DNA of 64,000 nucleotides from NCBI GenBank assembly GCA_902602595.1, contig CACKRJ010000005.1:1-64000 (forward strand), given 5' to 3'. Source of the stretch: an uncultured SAR86 cluster bacterium (GTDB taxonomy: Bacteria; Pseudomonadota; Gammaproteobacteria; Magnimaribacterales; D2472). Under the pieces are notes generated by a model. That model had not been told where the DNA came from, did not search any database, and saw only the letters and a list, made by a program, of their open reading frames with translations. Position 1 is the stretch's first letter; each line of letters begins with the position of its first letter. Positions 42,108-52,339 of the stretch are shown in pieces. A program made the position numbers and the translations under genes.

Positions 42108-43235
42108 TTAGTCTACTTGCTTTCTCATGAAGGTTGGCACATCAAGGAAATCTATATCCTCTGCAGACGATGTGCCACCTGACTCTGCTGTTTGGTCAAC
42201 TTTAGTAGCATCCAGTCCAACCGGATTGAGCTGCACAGTGGCTCTTCTTGAATTATCAACAGCTAATGTTGCTGTTTGCTGATTAACGCCAGTTGCTACA
42301 ACCGTAACGAGCAATTCCTCCTCATCCATGGAATCTTCCATAACAGTTCCATAAATAATAGTCGCATCATCAGCAGTAAAGTCTCTAATCACTGAATCAA
42401 CTTCATCAAAATCTGCCATTGTTGGCGATTTTGCAGTTATATTTACTAAGATGCCTCGCGCATCCTTTAATTCAATATCTTCAAGTAACTCTGAGCTTAC
42501 AGCTTGACTAGCTGCATCAATCCCTCTTTCATCCGCGCTAGATTGACCTGTACCCATCATAGCAATACCCTTTTCAGACATAACTGTTTTTACATCTGCA
42601 AAGTCAACATTAATATAGCCGGGCTTCATAATAATGTCAGATATACCTTGAACTGCGCCTTTTAAAATATCATCTGCCTTAGCAAATGCTTCTTCCATCG
42701 ACGTTTTTTTGCCTAAAATATCCATCAATTTTTGATTTGGAATGGTAATCAAGCTGTCAACTTCCTCAACTAGCTCTGCTATGCCTTGTTCCGCTGCAGC
42801 TTTTCTTTTATGACCTTCAAAATTAAATGGTTTAGTTACAACTGCAACTGTTAAAGCTCCAAGCTCCTTGGCAATTTCAGCAATAACTGGAGCAGCGCCA
42901 GTCCCAGTTCCACCTCCCATACCTGCAGTTATAAAGATCATATCTGCTCCAGCTAATAACTCTTCAATTGCGGCCCTATCTCTTTCTGCTGCAGCTCTTC
43001 CCACTTGAGGATCTGCTCCAGCTCCTAAGCCCCTAGTAACATTATCTCCAAGCTTTAAAATAGTGGATCCCTTTGCCCTATCTAGAGCTTGAGAATCAGT
43101 ATTTGCACAAATAAAGTCTGCTCCCTGAATTTTATGATTTATCATATGAATGACTGCATTTCCACCAGCGCCACCAACACCAATAACTTTAATTTTTGCT
43201 AATCCAGCATTTTCTTCGATTATTTCCCAATTCAT
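42108..43235 (-). CDS. ftsZ: FtsZ (relocated)
   Basis: [30 protein letters not shown] tubulin signature, C-terminal peptide [14 protein letters not shown]. Confidence 0.98.
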   Translation of the reverse strand: MNWEIIEENAGLAKIKVIGVGGAGGNAVIHMINHKIQGADFICANTDSQALDRAKGSTILKLGDNVTRGLGAGADPQVGRAAAERDRAAIEELLAGADMIFITAGMGGGTGTGAAPVIAEIAKELGALTVAVVTKPFNFEGHKRKAAAEQGIAELVEEVDSLITIPNQKLMDILGKKTSMEEAFAKADDILKGAVQGISDIIMKPGYINVDFADVKTVMSEKGIAMMGTGQSSADERGIDAASQAVSSELLEDIELKDARGILVNITAKSPTMADFDEVDSVIRDFTADDATIIYGTVMEDSMDEEELLVTVVATGVNQQTATLAVDNSRRATVQLNPVGLDATKVDQTAESGGTSSAEDIDFLDVPTFMRKQVD

Positions 43236-43246
43236 TTTCTACCCCT

Positions 43247-43714
43247 TTAAAAAGATATTGTTTTTAAACTCTCTGGCAATACAACCTCAAGAATTTCAGT
43301 TGATAAGGCGCCGCCTGTTTGCCTCATTTCCCAGTTTTGATCATTCCAAACTTCAAATTTATTTCCCATACCAATAAAGGATACTTTTTCTGCTTTTTTG
43401 ATTTCTGCATATTCTCGAAGTTCTAAAGGCAAAAGTATTAACATTCTGCCTTTGGGATCAAATGAACTCACGCTTGCATTTCCCAAAATCGTCCACTGTA
43501 AGTTTCTTACAATTGGATCAAGACCTTGCAAAGATTGAAGTTCGTTAGATATGCGATTCCAAATTGAACCTGGATAGATCTTTAAAGCAGGATATTGAGG
43601 ATCTCTTGTTACAACAATACTATCTTCATTTTGAGAAAGAAGTTGATCTCGATACTTAGCTGGAATAGCTAACCTTCCCTTTGCATCTATCGAAATTGTT
43701 GTAAAACCAAACAT
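43247..43714 (-). CDS. mraZ: MraZ
   Basis: Two DxKGR motifs (IDAKGRLAIPAKYR; FDPKGRMLILLPLELREYA). Confidence 0.96.
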   Translation of the reverse strand: MFGFTTISIDAKGRLAIPAKYRDQLLSQNEDSIVVTRDPQYPALKIYPGSIWNRISNELQSLQGLDPIVRNLQWTILGNASVSSFDPKGRMLILLPLELREYAEIKKAEKVSFIGMGNKFEVWNDQNWEMRQTGGALSTEILEVVLPESLKTISF

Positions 43715-43736
43715 AATGTATGTTAAAAATTAATAA

Positions 43737-43778
43737 CTACACACTTTATACTACATTTAACACACATTTACACACTTT
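43737..43778 (-). promoter_or_regulatory. Candidate MraZ-box-like phased repeat upstream of mraZ
   Basis: Minus strand AAAGTGTGT / AAATGTGTGTT / AAATGTAGTAT / AAAGTGTGTAG: four units at about 9-11 bp spacing ending ~23 bp before the mraZ start. Confidence 0.55.
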
Positions 43779-43796
43779 TTTTTAAAAAAAATGCAG

Positions 43797-44128
43797 TGAG
43801 TTGATCTATAAGCCGGATTCTGTATTAAATGACCATCTATCTAGGCAATATGTCGCCATATTACTCAAGCAACCTACCCGAATCCTAGACGAGTAGCCTA
43901 AACGGATTCCTATTTGGTTTTGCTTCAAAGTGGGGTTTACACTGCCATATTTGTTACCAAATACGCGGTAGGCTCTTACCCTGCCATTTCACCCTTACCA
44001 ATCTCTTGGCGGTATAATTTCTGTTGCACTTGCCGTGAGCTCACGCCCCCCAGGAGTTACCTGGCACTCTACTCTATGAAGTCCGGACTTTCCTCTAGCA
44101 AATTGCTAGCAGTCATCCGATCAACTCG
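43797..44128 (-). ncRNA. rnpB: RNase P RNA (type A)
   Basis: Minus strand GAGTTGATCGGATG...GAGGAAAGTCCGGACTTCATAGAGTAGAGTGCCAGGTAACTCCTGGGGGG..., GGTAAGGGTGAAATGGCAGGGTAAGAGCC, GGGTAGGTTGCTTGAG, AGAATCCGGCTTATAGATCAACTC; ends approximate. Confidence 0.95.
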
Positions 44129-44152
44129 AATGCATTTTAATACCTTTTGCAT

Positions 44153-44971
44153 CTATTTAGAAATGCTTAGCAGGAATTTATAAACTTCTTGCTTCGAAAA
44201 AGATGTAATTTTAGCTATTAGTTTTGAAGCATCTTTTGGAGACAAATAATCAAGGAATGGGCGACAAAAATTCTTATCTAAATTAAAAAATGTGCTGGGA
44301 GATGAGGCATTAACAAGAATTACAAACTCTCCCAATAATTTAATTTGATTATTTTTAAGAAGAATTAAGATCTCTTCAAGAGTTCCCCTATAAGTTGATT
44401 CAAATTCCTTGGTCATCTCCCGGCAAATTGCTATCTGAGTATCTGGGCCTAAAACCTCAGAGAAAATGGAGATTGTTGAACTGATCCTCTTTGCAGATTC
44501 AAAAAAAATATTGGTCTCATCACAATTTTGTAACTTTATTGCAATTTTTCTTTTTGCCTCATGTTGTTTTGGTAAGAACCCATTGAAAGAGAATTTATCT
44601 GACGGCAAACCTGAAAGAATTAAAGCATTAATGACTGAAGAGGGTCCTGGAAGGACAGTAAATGAAATACCCTCATTAATACACTTTTGAATCAATGGGT
44701 AACCTGGATCAGATATGAGCGGCGCGCCAGCATCAGATATAAGCGCTAGAGTTTCTCCTCTTTTAATGAGAGTGATTATTTCATCACTAGCTTCATTCTC
44801 ATTATGCTCATGAAATGGTTTAGTTTTCTTTTGAATATCAAAATGTTGTAAAAGTTTTGCAGCAACCCTAGTGTCTTCTGCAAAAATCTTATCTACTTCC
44901 TTCAAAGTATTAATTGACCTCAATGAGAAATCATTTAAATTACCAATTGGGGTGCAAATTATATAAAGCAT
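44153..44971 (-). CDS. rsmI: 16S rRNA 2'-O-ribose C1402 methyltransferase RsmI
   Basis: LYIICTPIGNLNDFSLRSINTL, EDTRVAAKLL, SDAGAPLISDPGY. Confidence 0.97.
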   Translation of the reverse strand: MLYIICTPIGNLNDFSLRSINTLKEVDKIFAEDTRVAAKLLQHFDIQKKTKPFHEHNENEASDEIITLIKRGETLALISDAGAPLISDPGYPLIQKCINEGISFTVLPGPSSVINALILSGLPSDKFSFNGFLPKQHEAKRKIAIKLQNCDETNIFFESAKRISSTISIFSEVLGPDTQIAICREMTKEFESTYRGTLEEILILLKNNQIKLLGEFVILVNASSPSTFFNLDKNFCRPFLDYLSPKDASKLIAKITSFSKQEVYKFLLSISK

Positions 44972-44983
44972 TATATTAAGTTA

Positions 44984-46087
44984 ATGATGTCTAAAAAAAA
45001 TAAATGTTTCACAAAACTTATAGCATTAGTTATCTTAGCATCTTGCTCAACAACATCTAAAAATTTAAATCTGAATTCAATTGATTTTATTGAGGAAGAA
45101 ACCCCAAAAGAGTTCCTGGAAATTTATGATTACCAGAGCTACTTTAATGATGATCTAAAAACAATACAAGCAGCTATTGATAGTCAAATGCTAAGTCAGG
45201 CAGAATTAAATGATGCAAAAATATTAAAAAGGAATTATCAAAAAATTCTAAAAAGAAAGAATTATTCCCTAGGACTTAAATTAAATCATAAATACTCTAA
45301 GGACTTGATAGAGTTAATTTATAGACTTAATCTTCCAGTAAGTATTTTTTGGGATGAAAAAAATCAAATTATCATGCCAGAAAATTTACTCTCACAAACA
45401 ATTAATGGGTTCTGCTCAAGCATTTATGATGATGCAATTTTGTCAATAAATCAGGAGATTAACAAAAATTCTGATTCAATATTAATTCTTTATTCTGAAA
45501 AATATAAAACGTTTGCTGAAAAGTTAGAGGCAGAAAATAAAGACCTTATAAAAATAAAATATGCTTCAACGAATTTTCAAGAATTCGCTGCTGAGATTTT
45601 GGGAATTAATTTTAGCGAAAAACGATTCAATAAAATTTCTAATCTGAACCCAAATCAAAACTTAAATTTTAGCCCTCGACCTAGATCAGATTTCAAGCAA
45701 ATCATAATGATCCTAAATCCTCAAGAGTATAAATCAATGATTCCAGCTCTGAGATATTATGGAGAAAATAGTTTTAAATATTTAAATTTTATTTCGTCTT
45801 TAGAAGAAATCAATACTCCTCTCCAGCTCCTAGATTATGAAGATTCATTGACTCCTATATCAATTTACCTAACATCAAAAATTAAGAATAATGAATCAGT
45901 GTCTCTTGAAAAATTCTTAGAATTAGGAGCTCTGCATGAATGGTTGTTATTACACATTCTAAAGCAAGCTGGTATTCAATCAGCAAAAATAAATGGGGTT
46001 ACTGGCAGTATTATTTACCAATCTGATTCATGCGCCAAAAGAAAGGTTCATTTGCAGAGAATTACCGCTGATTTAATTTCGTCTTAA
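44984..46087 (+). CDS. Compact LpoA-like penicillin-binding protein activator lipoprotein
   Basis: Lipobox VILASCSTTS; divergent from rsmI (conserved lpoA position); C-terminal FLELGALHEWLLL...INGVTGSIIYQSDSCAKRKVHLQRI resembles LpoA C-terminus. Confidence 0.65.
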   Translation: MMSKKNKCFTKLIALVILASCSTTSKNLNLNSIDFIEEETPKEFLEIYDYQSYFNDDLKTIQAAIDSQMLSQAELNDAKILKRNYQKILKRKNYSLGLKLNHKYSKDLIELIYRLNLPVSIFWDEKNQIIMPENLLSQTINGFCSSIYDDAILSINQEINKNSDSILILYSEKYKTFAEKLEAENKDLIKIKYASTNFQEFAAEILGINFSEKRFNKISNLNPNQNLNFSPRPRSDFKQIIMILNPQEYKSMIPALRYYGENSFKYLNFISSLEEINTPLQLLDYEDSLTPISIYLTSKIKNNESVSLEKFLELGALHEWLLLHILKQAGIQSAKINGVTGSIIYQSDSCAKRKVHLQRITADLISS

Positions 46088-46692
46088 TCCCTGAGATCTC
46101 TCTCTATTAAAGAAAGACTGTCTTGAAAACTGGGTCTGGCAAATATCTTTGTTTGATAATCCAACAAAGGTTTGAGATGCCTATTCAAAGGGAGGTTGAT
46201 TCCAAGAGAAGGAAGTCTCCATAAAATTGGAGCTAGATAACAATCTATGAGTGAAAAATCTTCACTCATAAAAAAATCAAATTCTTTAAAAGTCGGAGCA
46301 ACAGTGCTGATTTCATTAAGCAACTCTTCTCTCACTATTAATAATTCCTTTTCAGAAAGCTCTTTTGCAATTAAGGTATCCACTAATGGGCACCATTCTT
46401 TATCTATTCTCAACATTAGTGTTCGGCTATTAGCCCTTGATACGGGATATACCGGAAGAAGCGGAGGATGAGGAAAACGCTCATCTAAATACTCCAACAT
46501 CACTCCTGCATCATACAAACCTAGATCTCTATCAGCTAAAATAGGAAGAGTATGATATGGATTAAGGGCTAATACCTCCTCTGGAGCCTCCTCATTTGTA
46601 GTTTCTCTTATTTCACAAGCAATATCTTTTTCAGCAAGAACTATTCTTACTCGATGGCTGTAATGGTCGTCTTTGTCAGAATATAAAATCAT
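46084..46692 (-). CDS. sspA: Stringent starvation protein A (GST-fold)
   Basis: MILYSDKDDHYSHRVRIVLAEKDI thioredoxin-like domain; next to petC as in other gammaproteobacteria. Confidence 0.92.
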   Translation of the reverse strand: MILYSDKDDHYSHRVRIVLAEKDIACEIRETTNEEAPEEVLALNPYHTLPILADRDLGLYDAGVMLEYLDERFPHPPLLPVYPVSRANSRTLMLRIDKEWCPLVDTLIAKELSEKELLIVREELLNEISTVAPTFKEFDFFMSEDFSLIDCYLAPILWRLPSLGINLPLNRHLKPLLDYQTKIFARPSFQDSLSLIERDLRD

Positions 46693-46718
46693 GCTTCCTC
46701 TTTGTTATAAGTTAAATT

Positions 46719-47516
46719 CTAATGATAATCCTTTTGATATTCTCTAAAAAGAAGGTGGGAAAGAGCAGTAAATACTACAAAAAATAATATTGCATACCAG
46801 CCTATCCTCTCTCTATCTGATCTAGCTGGCTCACCGACATATGTCATAAAATTTACTAGGTTAAATATCACTTCATCAAATTCTTTGTTAGATAATAGCC
46901 CTGATCCTTCTATAGTTTTGAGATAACCGCACTTTTCTTCAGTTATGTCATTGCCATACTCATCCCTTCTTACCCCTCCATTGCTTGCAATGACTGGAAT
47001 ATCCTTGCATGAAAGGATTTGTTGTCCTTGCATAGAAGCCAATACATTTGGCATTGCTGCGCCAGGATAGACCATATTATTTACTCCATATGGCTTAGAT
47101 GAATCTTCATAAAAAGTTCTTAGATAAGTATAAACCCAATCGGAGCCGTGCAATCTAGTAACAAGAGTCAAATCAGGTGGCGCTATGCCAAACCATGTTT
47201 CGGAAACAGCTGGTTTCATTGATCCAGTCATTCTATCGCCGAGCTTAATATCCTTACCAAAAACTAAATTCTCTGCAAAAATACTTTCAGGAATTTCTAG
47301 ATCCTCTGCAATTCTTGACCATCTAGAGTATTTCAAAGAGTGGCAACCATAACAATGATTGATAAAGGTAAGGGCACCTCGTTGAAGCGATTCCATGTTA
47401 TTCAACTGAGGTTTAAAGTCATCACAATCGCCGTAATCCCCGCATGGCGCGCCAACTGCAGGCAAAATATGCTGAGAACAAAAAAATAAAAAAACTAGCA
47501 ATAGAAATTTCTTCAT
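46719..47516 (-). CDS. petC: Cytochrome c1
   Basis: CYGCHSLKYSR heme motif, C-terminal TM anchor. Confidence 0.96.
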   Translation of the reverse strand: MKKFLLLVFLFFCSQHILPAVGAPCGDYGDCDDFKPQLNNMESLQRGALTFINHCYGCHSLKYSRWSRIAEDLEIPESIFAENLVFGKDIKLGDRMTGSMKPAVSETWFGIAPPDLTLVTRLHGSDWVYTYLRTFYEDSSKPYGVNNMVYPGAAMPNVLASMQGQQILSCKDIPVIASNGGVRRDEYGNDITEEKCGYLKTIEGSGLLSNKEFDEVIFNLVNFMTYVGEPARSDRERIGWYAILFFVVFTALSHLLFREYQKDYH

Positions 47517-48730
47517 AACCTTTCTGGAACCGGCTTAGTTTTTTCAATTGAGGTATATATTGGCATGAGCAAGAAAAACGCAAAATAAATAACTGTCCCG
47601 ATAATGCTTAGAGTTGTTCTAAGAGCTGTAACGGGAACTGTCCCTAACCATGCTAACATCAGCCAGCTAATAATAAATATAGTCATTGCAATCTTGCTAA
47701 GTATTCCCTTGTACCTAATTGATGCTGCTTTACTCCTATCTAACCATGGCACTACAAATAGTATTGCTATTGCAGCACCCATAACTACCAAGCCACCAAG
47801 TTTGTCAGGAACTGCTCTTAGCATTGCGTAATATGGTGAATAATACCAAACTGGGGCAATATGCTCAGGAGTACTTAGGGGATTAGCTTCCTCAAAATTT
47901 GCTAACTCAAGCATGTATCCCCCACCCTCGGGAAAAAAGAACATGATAATCGAAAAAACAATGCCAAATATTCCAATAGCAACTAATGCATTCAAAACTT
48001 TGTATGGAAAAAATGGAACGCTGTCCAACGGCACTCCATCTTCATCTAAGTGCTTTTCAATATCAACACCTTCAGGATTGCCTGCGCCTACTTCATGCAA
48101 GGCAACTAAATGCATGAACACCAATGCAATTAATATTAAGGGCAAGGCAACTACGTGTAATGCAAAAAATCTTGAAATAGTTGCTCCAGAAATATAGTAA
48201 TCACCTCTTACCCATATCTCCAATGATTCACCTATATATGGAATAGCTCCAAAAAGAGAAATAATGACTTGAGCGCCCCAATAAGACATTTGACCGTAGG
48301 GTAATACATATCCTAAGAAACCCTCAGCCATCATTACAAGGTAAATGGTCATTCCAAAAACCCAAACTAACTCTCTTGGCTTGTGATAAGAGCCATAAAG
48401 CAATCCTCTGAACATATGAAGATACACAACAGCAAAGAACATTGATGCTCCAGTAGTATGCATGTATCGAATGACCCATCCATATTCAATGTCTCTCATT
48501 ATATATTCAATGGATGCAAATGCTCCCTCTTCTGTATTCTCATAACCAAACATTAACCAAATGCCTGAAACAATTTGAATTATTAGCACTACTGACGCCA
48601 GAGCACCAAACATGTACCAAAAATTTACTTTTTTTGGAACGGGATGTTTTGATAAATGTCGTTCATATGTATTTACAATAGGTAAACGCGTATTAATCCA
48701 ATTAAAAAATCCTGATGATTTTTGAGCCAT
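47513..48730 (-). CDS. petB: Cytochrome b of bc1 complex
   Basis: HMFRGLLYGSY, YGQMSYWGAQVI, His ligands in TM helices. Confidence 0.97.
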   Translation of the reverse strand: MAQKSSGFFNWINTRLPIVNTYERHLSKHPVPKKVNFWYMFGALASVVLIIQIVSGIWLMFGYENTEEGAFASIEYIMRDIEYGWVIRYMHTTGASMFFAVVYLHMFRGLLYGSYHKPRELVWVFGMTIYLVMMAEGFLGYVLPYGQMSYWGAQVIISLFGAIPYIGESLEIWVRGDYYISGATISRFFALHVVALPLILIALVFMHLVALHEVGAGNPEGVDIEKHLDEDGVPLDSVPFFPYKVLNALVAIGIFGIVFSIIMFFFPEGGGYMLELANFEEANPLSTPEHIAPVWYYSPYYAMLRAVPDKLGGLVVMGAAIAILFVVPWLDRSKAASIRYKGILSKIAMTIFIISWLMLAWLGTVPVTALRTTLSIIGTVIYFAFFLLMPIYTSIEKTKPVPERL

Positions 48731-49314
48731 TATGCTGTGCCTCTCTCTTCCCCTATTGTTAATATGTTTCCGTCAAAAAAATGTGGCGGAACCTTTAAAT
48801 TAGTTGGAGCTGGAACTCCTTTAAATACTCTTCCAACAATATCAAACATTGATCCATGACAGGGACAAAAAAATCCACCAACCCACGATTCATCCCATGG
48901 CTGAGATTCCATTTCAGGATAATATTTCGGAGCACAGCCCAGGTGCGTACAAACTCCAGCAATTACAGTATATTCTTTAGAAGTGGATCTTGTTGGATTG
49001 ATATCTCTATAAGGCTCATCAATCTTAAGTGAACTTGGATCATCTAGCTTAGACTCTACTTTTGAAAGGTTTTTTAAAGCTTCTTTGCTATGCCTAATAA
49101 CAAAAACGGGTTGTTTTCTCCAGGAAACCTGAATTTTCTGTCCAACTTGCATTTTTGATACATCAATTTTGACTGGCCCACCAACTGCCTTAGCTTTTGC
49201 ACTAGGATTCCATGAAGCTATAAAAGGAACCACGGCAAATGATGCACCAACTGCACCAACGGCTGAAGTCATACCTATAAGTACTTTTCTTCGCGTGGTA
49301 ATTTTTTCTTCCAT
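48730..49314 (-). CDS. petA: Rieske iron-sulfur protein
   Basis: CTHLGCAPKY...FCPCHGSMFD. Confidence 0.97.
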   Translation of the reverse strand: MEEKITTRRKVLIGMTSAVGAVGASFAVVPFIASWNPSAKAKAVGGPVKIDVSKMQVGQKIQVSWRKQPVFVIRHSKEALKNLSKVESKLDDPSSLKIDEPYRDINPTRSTSKEYTVIAGVCTHLGCAPKYYPEMESQPWDESWVGGFFCPCHGSMFDIVGRVFKGVPAPTNLKVPPHFFDGNILTIGEERGTA

Positions 49315-49358
49315 TAATTCCTATATTGGGATGAACGGTAAAATTTAAATAATAAGAA

Positions 49359-49751
49359 TTAACGTTTGGAAAATTGAGAGCTTTTTCTTGCTTTCTTTAA
49401 TCCCGGTTTCTTTCTTTCAACCTTTCTGTCATCTCTTGTTAAAAATCCTGCGGATTTCAATTGCGGTCTCAGCGACTCGTCAAATTTAAGCAAAGCTCTA
49501 GAGATACCGTGCCTAATAGCTCCGGCTTGACCAAAGCTACCTCCTCCTTTAACCATGGCTTTGATATCTACCTGCTTATCTAACTCAGTTAACTTTAAAG
49601 GCTGCATTACAAGCATTTGAGCAACCTGTCTCCCAAAGTAGTGTGAGAGTTCTTTATTATTTACAAGTATGTTTCCTTTTCCTTTAGAGAGATAGACTCT
49701 AGCTGATGAAGTTTTTCTTCTACCAGTTGCATAATGAATAGCTGCGCTCAT
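49359..49751 (-). CDS. rpsI: Ribosomal protein uS9
   Basis: [21 protein letters not shown]-terminal [12 protein letters not shown]; start at MSAAIHY (track 49766). Confidence 0.97.
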   Translation of the reverse strand: MSAAIHYATGRRKTSSARVYLSKGKGNILVNNKELSHYFGRQVAQMLVMQPLKLTELDKQVDIKAMVKGGGSFGQAGAIRHGISRALLKFDESLRPQLKSAGFLTRDDRKVERKKPGLKKARKSSQFSKR

Positions 49752-50182
49752 ATTTTTGGTTCCCAAATTTGAGGTTCTTGTGATGCATGAGGATGATCAT
49801 CACCCTTGTATACTTTAAGTTTTTTGAACATCTGTTTACCTAGTTTATTTTTAGGAAGCATGCCTTTAACTGCTTGCTCTATTATGTATTCAGGCTTATT
49901 TTCAATAACATCCTTGAAAACCTTGGTTTTTAATCCGCCTGGATAAAGAGAATGAGTATAATAATTTTTGTCATTAAACTTATTTCCAGTAACTCGAATT
50001 TTTTCTGCGTTGATAACCACAACATAATCCCCACCATCAGTATGTGGAGTAAATGAAGGTTTATCTTTGCCTCTGATGCGATCAGCTATTTTTGTAGCCA
50101 GGCGTCCTAAAATTTTGTCTGAAGCATCTACAACATACCAATCATGTTGTGCATCTTCTTTTCTAAGTGAAAGAGTTTTCAT
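49748..50182 (-). CDS. rplM: Ribosomal protein uL13
   Basis: [48 protein letters not shown]. Confidence 0.97.
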   Translation of the reverse strand: MKTLSLRKEDAQHDWYVVDASDKILGRLATKIADRIRGKDKPSFTPHTDGGDYVVVINAEKIRVTGNKFNDKNYYTHSLYPGGLKTKVFKDVIENKPEYIIEQAVKGMLPKNKLGKQMFKKLKVYKGDDHPHASQEPQIWEPKI

Positions 50183-50263
50183 TACTTTTAATGTTTAAAG
50201 AAAAAATTAGACGTGAATGTTAATGTTTACGAGCTATTTAATCAATATTTTAATTCATTTAGT

Positions 50264-51313
50264 TTAGTTTTTCTCTAAATTTTGAAGATATGTAGTCGTT
50301 GATATTTGATTCAGTCTGCTTTCAGTTCTTACCCATAAATGATGCAACTGATCCCCTGAATATAAATTATTTATTAGATTAGGATCATAAAAAAATTTTA
50401 ACTTTTGCTTTTCTTGGTAAGCAATATCAATAAAACTGATGAATCTTCTTAATTTATCAATATGATCATCATTACAGGTGTGAAAGTTATTGATAAATAC
50501 CCATTCAAATTTTTTAACAATTTCAATAAAATCTTGACTTGCGCATGGTGATGAAAAAAAATTATCAAAAGAAAGCCATAGAATTCTCTCAGAGCATCCT
50601 AAACAATTGAATTTTCTGTCGTTTACTAAAAATTGAGTAGTATTAAAACTATCTTGATCAAAAGTTTTTTGAAGGAAATCTTTAACACATTCATTGCTAT
50701 TCTTATCTTCAGTAGAGCTATCAAATTTAACTATTTCTTTGAGTCTATAGTCTGTATTACCCAGAAGGTTATGAACAAAAAAGTGTTCGTTTATTAGATC
50801 AATTGTTTTTAAGAATTTTGATCTCTGCAAGCCATCCTTATAAAGGTTATCTGGATGTGAATTGGAAGATATGAATAATCTTATTCCTTTATTAGATAAC
50901 GCTTTAATTAAAGTGCCTATAATCATAGCGTCGGCTATATCTTCGATCTGAAATTCATCTATAAATATAATTTTATAATCATTGGAAAGATCTTTTACAA
51001 CTCTAATTAGTGGGTCGCTGTTTCCTGAAAATTCAGATAACTTTTTGTGAATAAATTGCATGAATTCTATAAAGTGAAATTGGCCAGCATTAGGAAAAAA
51101 AGAATCTTGGATAACCTGAAGAAGCATGGTTTTACCTCTTCCAACAGCACCCCAAAGATAAAGATTACCAACTGAATTATTCTTAAAGAGAAATGTTGAA
51201 GGTCTAAAAGCTAAATCAAACTGAATAAACTCTTTTAGGAATAAAGTTTGCTGGTCATTTGGAACTATACCTTGAGCAGATAAATTCTCTATAACAACTT
51301 TTATATCCTTCAT
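50264..51313 (-). CDS. zapE: ZapE / AFG1-family ATPase
   Basis: LYLWGAVGRGKTMLLQ Walker A, FHFIEFMQFIHKKL, IIFIDEFQIEDIADAMI. Confidence 0.9.
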   Translation of the reverse strand: MKDIKVVIENLSAQGIVPNDQQTLFLKEFIQFDLAFRPSTFLFKNNSVGNLYLWGAVGRGKTMLLQVIQDSFFPNAGQFHFIEFMQFIHKKLSEFSGNSDPLIRVVKDLSNDYKIIFIDEFQIEDIADAMIIGTLIKALSNKGIRLFISSNSHPDNLYKDGLQRSKFLKTIDLINEHFFVHNLLGNTDYRLKEIVKFDSSTEDKNSNECVKDFLQKTFDQDSFNTTQFLVNDRKFNCLGCSERILWLSFDNFFSSPCASQDFIEIVKKFEWVFINNFHTCNDDHIDKLRRFISFIDIAYQEKQKLKFFYDPNLINNLYSGDQLHHLWVRTESRLNQISTTTYLQNLEKN

Positions 51314-51333
51314 ATTATTGATTTAATGATCAT

Positions 51334-52338
51334 ATGAGATTTTTTAATAATAAACTTTCAAGGATAAATTTTTTAATCTTGGTTGGTATTCTGACATATC
51401 TTTATTCAAATATGTCGAATGAAGATGGTTATGTTGAAGCAATCTCAAAGGCATCTCCGTCAGTTGTAAATATAAACTCTAAAAAAAATATTGAAACTAG
51501 AATATTTGATGGAAATTCAACCAGTAATGTTATGGGCTCAGGGATTATTATTTCTAGTGATGGATACATTATTACTAATTTGCATGTAATTGAAGGCACA
51601 AGAATAATTGATGTTGAGCTTGATGATGGTCAAGTTTATCCATCTTCCTTGATTGGTTTTGATGAACGATCTGATCTTGCGGTAATTAAAATAAATTCAT
51701 TGGATGCGTTAAAACCAATTGAGGTATCAAATAGTGCGTCAGTTCGAGCAGGCGATCATGTGATTGCAATTGGGAATGCATTTGGATTAGGAAAGACTTT
51801 TACCAGTGGAATAATTAGTGCTACTGGAAGAGATTATGGAAACCCATATCTTGAACTTATTCAGACTGATGCTGCTATTAATCCTGGAAATTCTGGTGGG
51901 GCTTTAATAAATCACAAAGGAAATTTAATTGGAATGAATACAAAAATTTTTTCGAAAACTGGATCTTATGCTGGAATCGGCTTTGCTTTACCTGCTAATA
52001 AAATAATTGAGGTAGCCTCAGAAATTATTCAGCATGGGTCGGTAAAAAGATCATGGATTGGCGATTTCAGAGTCAAAACAAAAAGATTCTTATTAAATGA
52101 CAAACCTACCTATGGTCTTGAAATATTGGAACTCAGAAATTATGGGCCACTTTTTAATAGTGGAAAAATAAAGACTGGAGCAATAATCTTGTCTATAAAT
52201 AATGAATTGGCTTCATGGGAGAATTTAACTGGCGCTTTAAAAAATTCCTTTCCGGGGGATGAGATTGAGTTTCAAATATTACAGAACTCTATCATCGAAA
52301 ATTACAAAGTTATGACAGAGGCTATTCCTACTCAATAA
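51334..52338 (+). CDS. degS: DegS/AlgW-type S1C serine protease with PDZ
   Basis: N-terminal TM; LHVIEG (His), ERSDLAVIKI (Asp), NPGNSGGALIN (Ser); one PDZ; next to zapE. Confidence 0.85.
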   Translation: MRFFNNKLSRINFLILVGILTYLYSNMSNEDGYVEAISKASPSVVNINSKKNIETRIFDGNSTSNVMGSGIIISSDGYIITNLHVIEGTRIIDVELDDGQVYPSSLIGFDERSDLAVIKINSLDALKPIEVSNSASVRAGDHVIAIGNAFGLGKTFTSGIISATGRDYGNPYLELIQTDAAINPGNSGGALINHKGNLIGMNTKIFSKTGSYAGIGFALPANKIIEVASEIIQHGSVKRSWIGDFRVKTKRFLLNDKPTYGLEILELRNYGPLFNSGKIKTGAIILSINNELASWENLTGALKNSFPGDEIEFQILQNSIIENYKVMTEAIPTQ

Positions 52339-52339
52339 A

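Noticed and set aside
43914-44183. 89-aa plus-strand ORF
   Set aside because: Lies antisense to the RNase P RNA gene and the end of rsmI; no protein-family resemblance
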